Below, in pieces: positions 32,070-34,815 of a stretch of DNA of 34,815 nt. Origin of the DNA: a bacterium (GTDB taxonomy: Bacteria > Hydrothermota > UBA3073 > JACQXS01). The stretch is taken from NCBI GenBank assembly GCA_030605695.1, contig JAUWHX010000075.1, positions 1 to 34,815 on the forward strand, written 5' to 3'. The notes under the pieces were generated by a model, which worked only from the letters and a program-made list of their open reading frames with translations, was not told where the DNA came from and made no database searches. The position numbers and the translations under genes are program-made. Numbering within the stretch: position 1 is the stretch's first letter; each line of letters starts with the position of its first letter.

Positions 32070-33233
32070 ATGGAAATAGATACAAAAGTTGTGCATGGAG
32101 GTCAACATCCTGACCCAAGCACTGGGGCTGTTTCGCAACCCATATATCAAACTTCTACTTTTGCTTTTAAGGACGCTGACCACGGTGCAAGATTATTTAA
32201 AAAAGAAGAGAAGGGTTATATTTATACCAGACTTGGAAATCCTAATATAGACCTTCTTGCCCAAAAACTTGCAGTATTAGAAGGTGCTAAGGCAGGACTT
32301 GTTTTTTCATCCGGGAGTGCAGCAATATTTGGAATTATGTTTTGCATTGCTGGCAAAGGAAATAATATCGTCTCTGACAACATAATATACGGTGGCACTT
32401 ATGCACAGTTTATGAAAGTATTACCAAAAACAGGTATAACAACTACTTTTGTTGATGCAACTCAGGTTGAAGAGCTTGAACAGTCTATTAAGCCCGATAC
32501 TAAACTTATTTTCATAGAGACCCCTGCCAATCCTACTTTAAAGATAATAGATATTGCTAAATGTGCTGAGATTGCTCATAAGCATAATATACCTCTTGTG
32601 GTGGACAACACTTTTGCAACTCCTTGCCTCCAGAGGCCAATTGAGCATAAAGCTGATATAGTTGTTCATTCAATGACTAAATATCTTACTGGACACGGAG
32701 ATTCTATCGGTGGTGTTGTAGTTGGGAAAGAAGAGGTTATAAAAGAATTGAAAGTGCTGAATGATTTGGGAGCCTGTTATAATCCTTTTGGAGCGTGGCT
32801 TACTTTGCGAGGACTTAAGACGCTTGCAGTAAGAGTTGAACGACATTCTAAAAATGCTATGGAACTCGCAAAATTCCTTGAGACTCATTCTAAAGTGGAG
32901 AAAGTTTATTATCCGGGACTTGCCTCTCATCCGGGTTATGAGATTGCCAGACGACAGATGAGTGATTTTGGAGGAATGGTGAGTTTTGAAGTCCGTGGCG
33001 GAAGAGAAGCAGGGAAAACTTTGATAAACTCCGTCAAGCTTTGTATTGTTGCGGTGAGTCTTGGGGACACGGATACTCTTATAGAACATCCCGCGAGTAT
33101 GACTCACTCTTCGTATTCAGATGAAGAATGTCTGAAAGTTGGAATTAAGCCTGGACTTGTGAGAATCTCTGTTGGGATAGAAAACATTAAGGATATAATT
33201 GCTGATTTAGAGCGGGGATTGGACAAAATATGA
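32070..33233 (+). CDS. Cys/Met metabolism PLP-dependent enzyme, methionine gamma-lyase-like
   Basis: YTRLGNPNIDLLAQKLAVLEGAKAGLVFSSGSAAI, VVDNTFATPCLQRPIEHKADIVVHSMTKYLTGHGDSIGG, ISVGIENIKDIIADLE. Confidence 0.94.
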   Translation: MEIDTKVVHGGQHPDPSTGAVSQPIYQTSTFAFKDADHGARLFKKEEKGYIYTRLGNPNIDLLAQKLAVLEGAKAGLVFSSGSAAIFGIMFCIAGKGNNIVSDNIIYGGTYAQFMKVLPKTGITTTFVDATQVEELEQSIKPDTKLIFIETPANPTLKIIDIAKCAEIAHKHNIPLVVDNTFATPCLQRPIEHKADIVVHSMTKYLTGHGDSIGGVVVGKEEVIKELKVLNDLGACYNPFGAWLTLRGLKTLAVRVERHSKNAMELAKFLETHSKVEKVYYPGLASHPGYEIARRQMSDFGGMVSFEVRGGREAGKTLINSVKLCIVAVSLGDTDTLIEHPASMTHSSYSDEECLKVGIKPGLVRISVGIENIKDIIADLERGLDKI

Positions 33234-33400
33234 AAAAAAACATTGACAAAAGATTTATAGATAATAATAATAAATAATTAAGGGGAGGTGATGCATATAG
33301 AGAATCTTTTCCTTTCTTCTGTTAAGTGGAGGCGCAAAAGAAAGGAACAAGATTAAGTCTTCCGCAAACAAGAAAAAAGTACTTTTTAGGAGGGGGAAAA

Positions 33401-34060
33401 ATGAAAAGAGGATTAATTATATTAGCAACAGTTTTTGGTTTAGCAACTGCTTCTTTTTCTCAGGTGTCCATTGGGGTAAATGTCCCATTTTCAGGCAGTT
33501 CGTTAAAATCAGGTGAGGAAGTAAAAAATACTGAGTCATGGGCAGGTGTCTATGGAACAATTGAAGTCGGTTTCTTCTCAGTTTATCGTAATTACACCTG
33601 TCCTGGTGGAGGAGAAATTACGAAACAACTTGGCAATACTCCTGTTCTTGGAGTTGAATTAAAATATGGTCCGCAGTTTAGTCTCGGTGGAAAGGATACA
33701 AAAAATGATTCAACAACAAGAGAGTATAAAAACGATGGGAATGTAATTGCCGTTGTTTTGAAATACTATTTCCCTATGGCTGAAGAATCACCTTTTCACA
33801 TTTATGCAGGTGCAGGACCTGAAGTTTCTATGATTATCAGAAAAGAAAAGGATGAAGATGGCAATTATGATGATGAAGGAAAAGAGCTCACCAATGTCAG
33901 GTTCTTTGCTCCTTTAGGGTTCGATTACGATGTCAATGAAGAGAAAACTGCGAAGTTAGGTGTTTTTGGTAGTCTTGCATATACTCTATCAAGCAATTTA
34001 GTAAGGAGCGGAACCACTGTAAATTATACCGTAGGTGCAGGACTTAAATATTGTTTCTAA
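33401..34060 (+). CDS. Putative outer-membrane beta-barrel protein
   Basis: Signal peptide MKRGLIILATVFGLATASFSQ, beta-rich body, C-terminal VGAGLKYCF; SD taggaggggg before ATG 33401. Confidence 0.75.
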   Translation: MKRGLIILATVFGLATASFSQVSIGVNVPFSGSSLKSGEEVKNTESWAGVYGTIEVGFFSVYRNYTCPGGGEITKQLGNTPVLGVELKYGPQFSLGGKDTKNDSTTREYKNDGNVIAVVLKYYFPMAEESPFHIYAGAGPEVSMIIRKEKDEDGNYDDEGKELTNVRFFAPLGFDYDVNEEKTAKLGVFGSLAYTLSSNLVRSGTTVNYTVGAGLKYCF

Positions 34061-34156
34061 TAACTTACCATATAGCTTCTGAATAAATAGGGTTCTTGTA
34101 TCTTGAGAAAAGAACATATATTTTAATATTTCTTGACTTCCCTTCTCTACCCACAT

Positions 34157-34815
34157 ATGGATATTGTCAAGAAGCTTCTAAAAGGGGATAAACGAACACT
34201 TGCGCGTGCAATTAGTGAAGTTGAGGACGGGAATACCTCTATTTTAAGGGAGATTTATCCACACACTGGCAACGCTTATTATATTGGGATAACCGGCCCT
34301 CCCGGAGCAGGCAAATCCACAATCGTTGATAAACTCACTTCTAAATTACTTGTTCGTGATAAAAAGATAGGGATTATTGGTGTTGACCCAACCTCACCAT
34401 TTTCCGGTGGTGCTTTGCTTGGTGACCGCATCAGGATGTCGGACATTGCGACAAAAGAGGGCGTGTTTATCCGAAGTATGGCATCCAGAGGAAATCTTGG
34501 CGGATTGGCTCACACTACGAAAAATGTGGCATTACTTTTTGACGCCGCTGGTATGGATTACATATTCATAGAAACAGTGGGAGTTGGGCAGGTGGAGCTT
34601 GATATTGCCGGAGTGTGTGATACCACGATTGTAGCTCTTGTTCCCGAGTCTGGCGATTCAATCCAAACAATGAAAGCAGGGCTGTTAGAGATTGCTGATA
34701 TAATTGTGGTAAATAAAGCTGACAGAGATGGAGCAGACCGCATAGTTGCCGAACTTAGATTTGTTTCGGAGATGAGAGTGAAAACGCAGGGCTGGGAATA
34801 TCCTGTGATGAAAAC
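34157..34815 (+). CDS. meaB: Methylmalonyl-CoA mutase-associated GTPase MeaB/ArgK family, truncated by window end
   Basis: YYIGITGPPGAGKSTIVDKL, GVDPTSPFSGGALLGDRIRM, FIRSMASRGNLGGLA, ETVGVGQVELDI, VVNKADRDGA; no stop in the window. Confidence 0.94.
   Translation, partial: MDIVKKLLKGDKRTLARAISEVEDGNTSILREIYPHTGNAYYIGITGPPGAGKSTIVDKLTSKLLVRDKKIGIIGVDPTSPFSGGALLGDRIRMSDIATKEGVFIRSMASRGNLGGLAHTTKNVALLFDAAGMDYIFIETVGVGQVELDIAGVCDTTIVALVPESGDSIQTMKAGLLEIADIIVVNKADRDGADRIVAELRFVSEMRVKTQGWEYPVMK

Overview
AT-rich bacterial chromosomal window with 27 supportable protein genes (two cut by the window ends), one tRNA-Leu, and no phage, IS or CRISPR content. Recognisable genes include an AmmeMemoRadiSam-type radical SAM enzyme (partial), two tandem TPR paralogs, accD, an orphan moxR, a GldA/GldFG/DUF4340 ABC cluster, rpiB, a PurS-PurL-PurQ fusion, pncC, a FlgM-like/SprA-like pair, valS, an electron-transfer operon (DsrE, TusA, MvhD, HdrA, HdrA, lipoprotein, FrhB-like, FrhB-like, MvhD), a CsgG-like/beta-barrel protein, a T9SS-type secreted protein, leuC-leuD-HD-methionine gamma-lyase, an outer-membrane protein and meaB (partial). 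Lineage looks like a poorly characterised bacterial phylum, but I cannot assign it from sequence alone. Two signals stand out. (1) Many unrelated short arrays of 7-nt (sometimes 8-nt) tandem units lie between genes and in frame inside conserved enzymes. purL alone has four arrays at its domain boundaries plus a perfect 30-bp palindrome; valS has four; leuC and both hdrA genes also carry them. The same repeat families recur in unrelated enzymes in the same reading frame, giving shared peptides such as SQLATHN and STVxSxQST. (2) The HdrA/MvhD/FrhB-like operon with DsrE and TusA at its head lacks HdrB/HdrC and may be an uncharacterised sulfur-linked electron-transfer complex. A third observation is a set of TTGACA-N16/17-TAnnnT promoters placed 5-8 nt before start codons without Shine-Dalgarno sequences, suggesting leaderless mRNAs.
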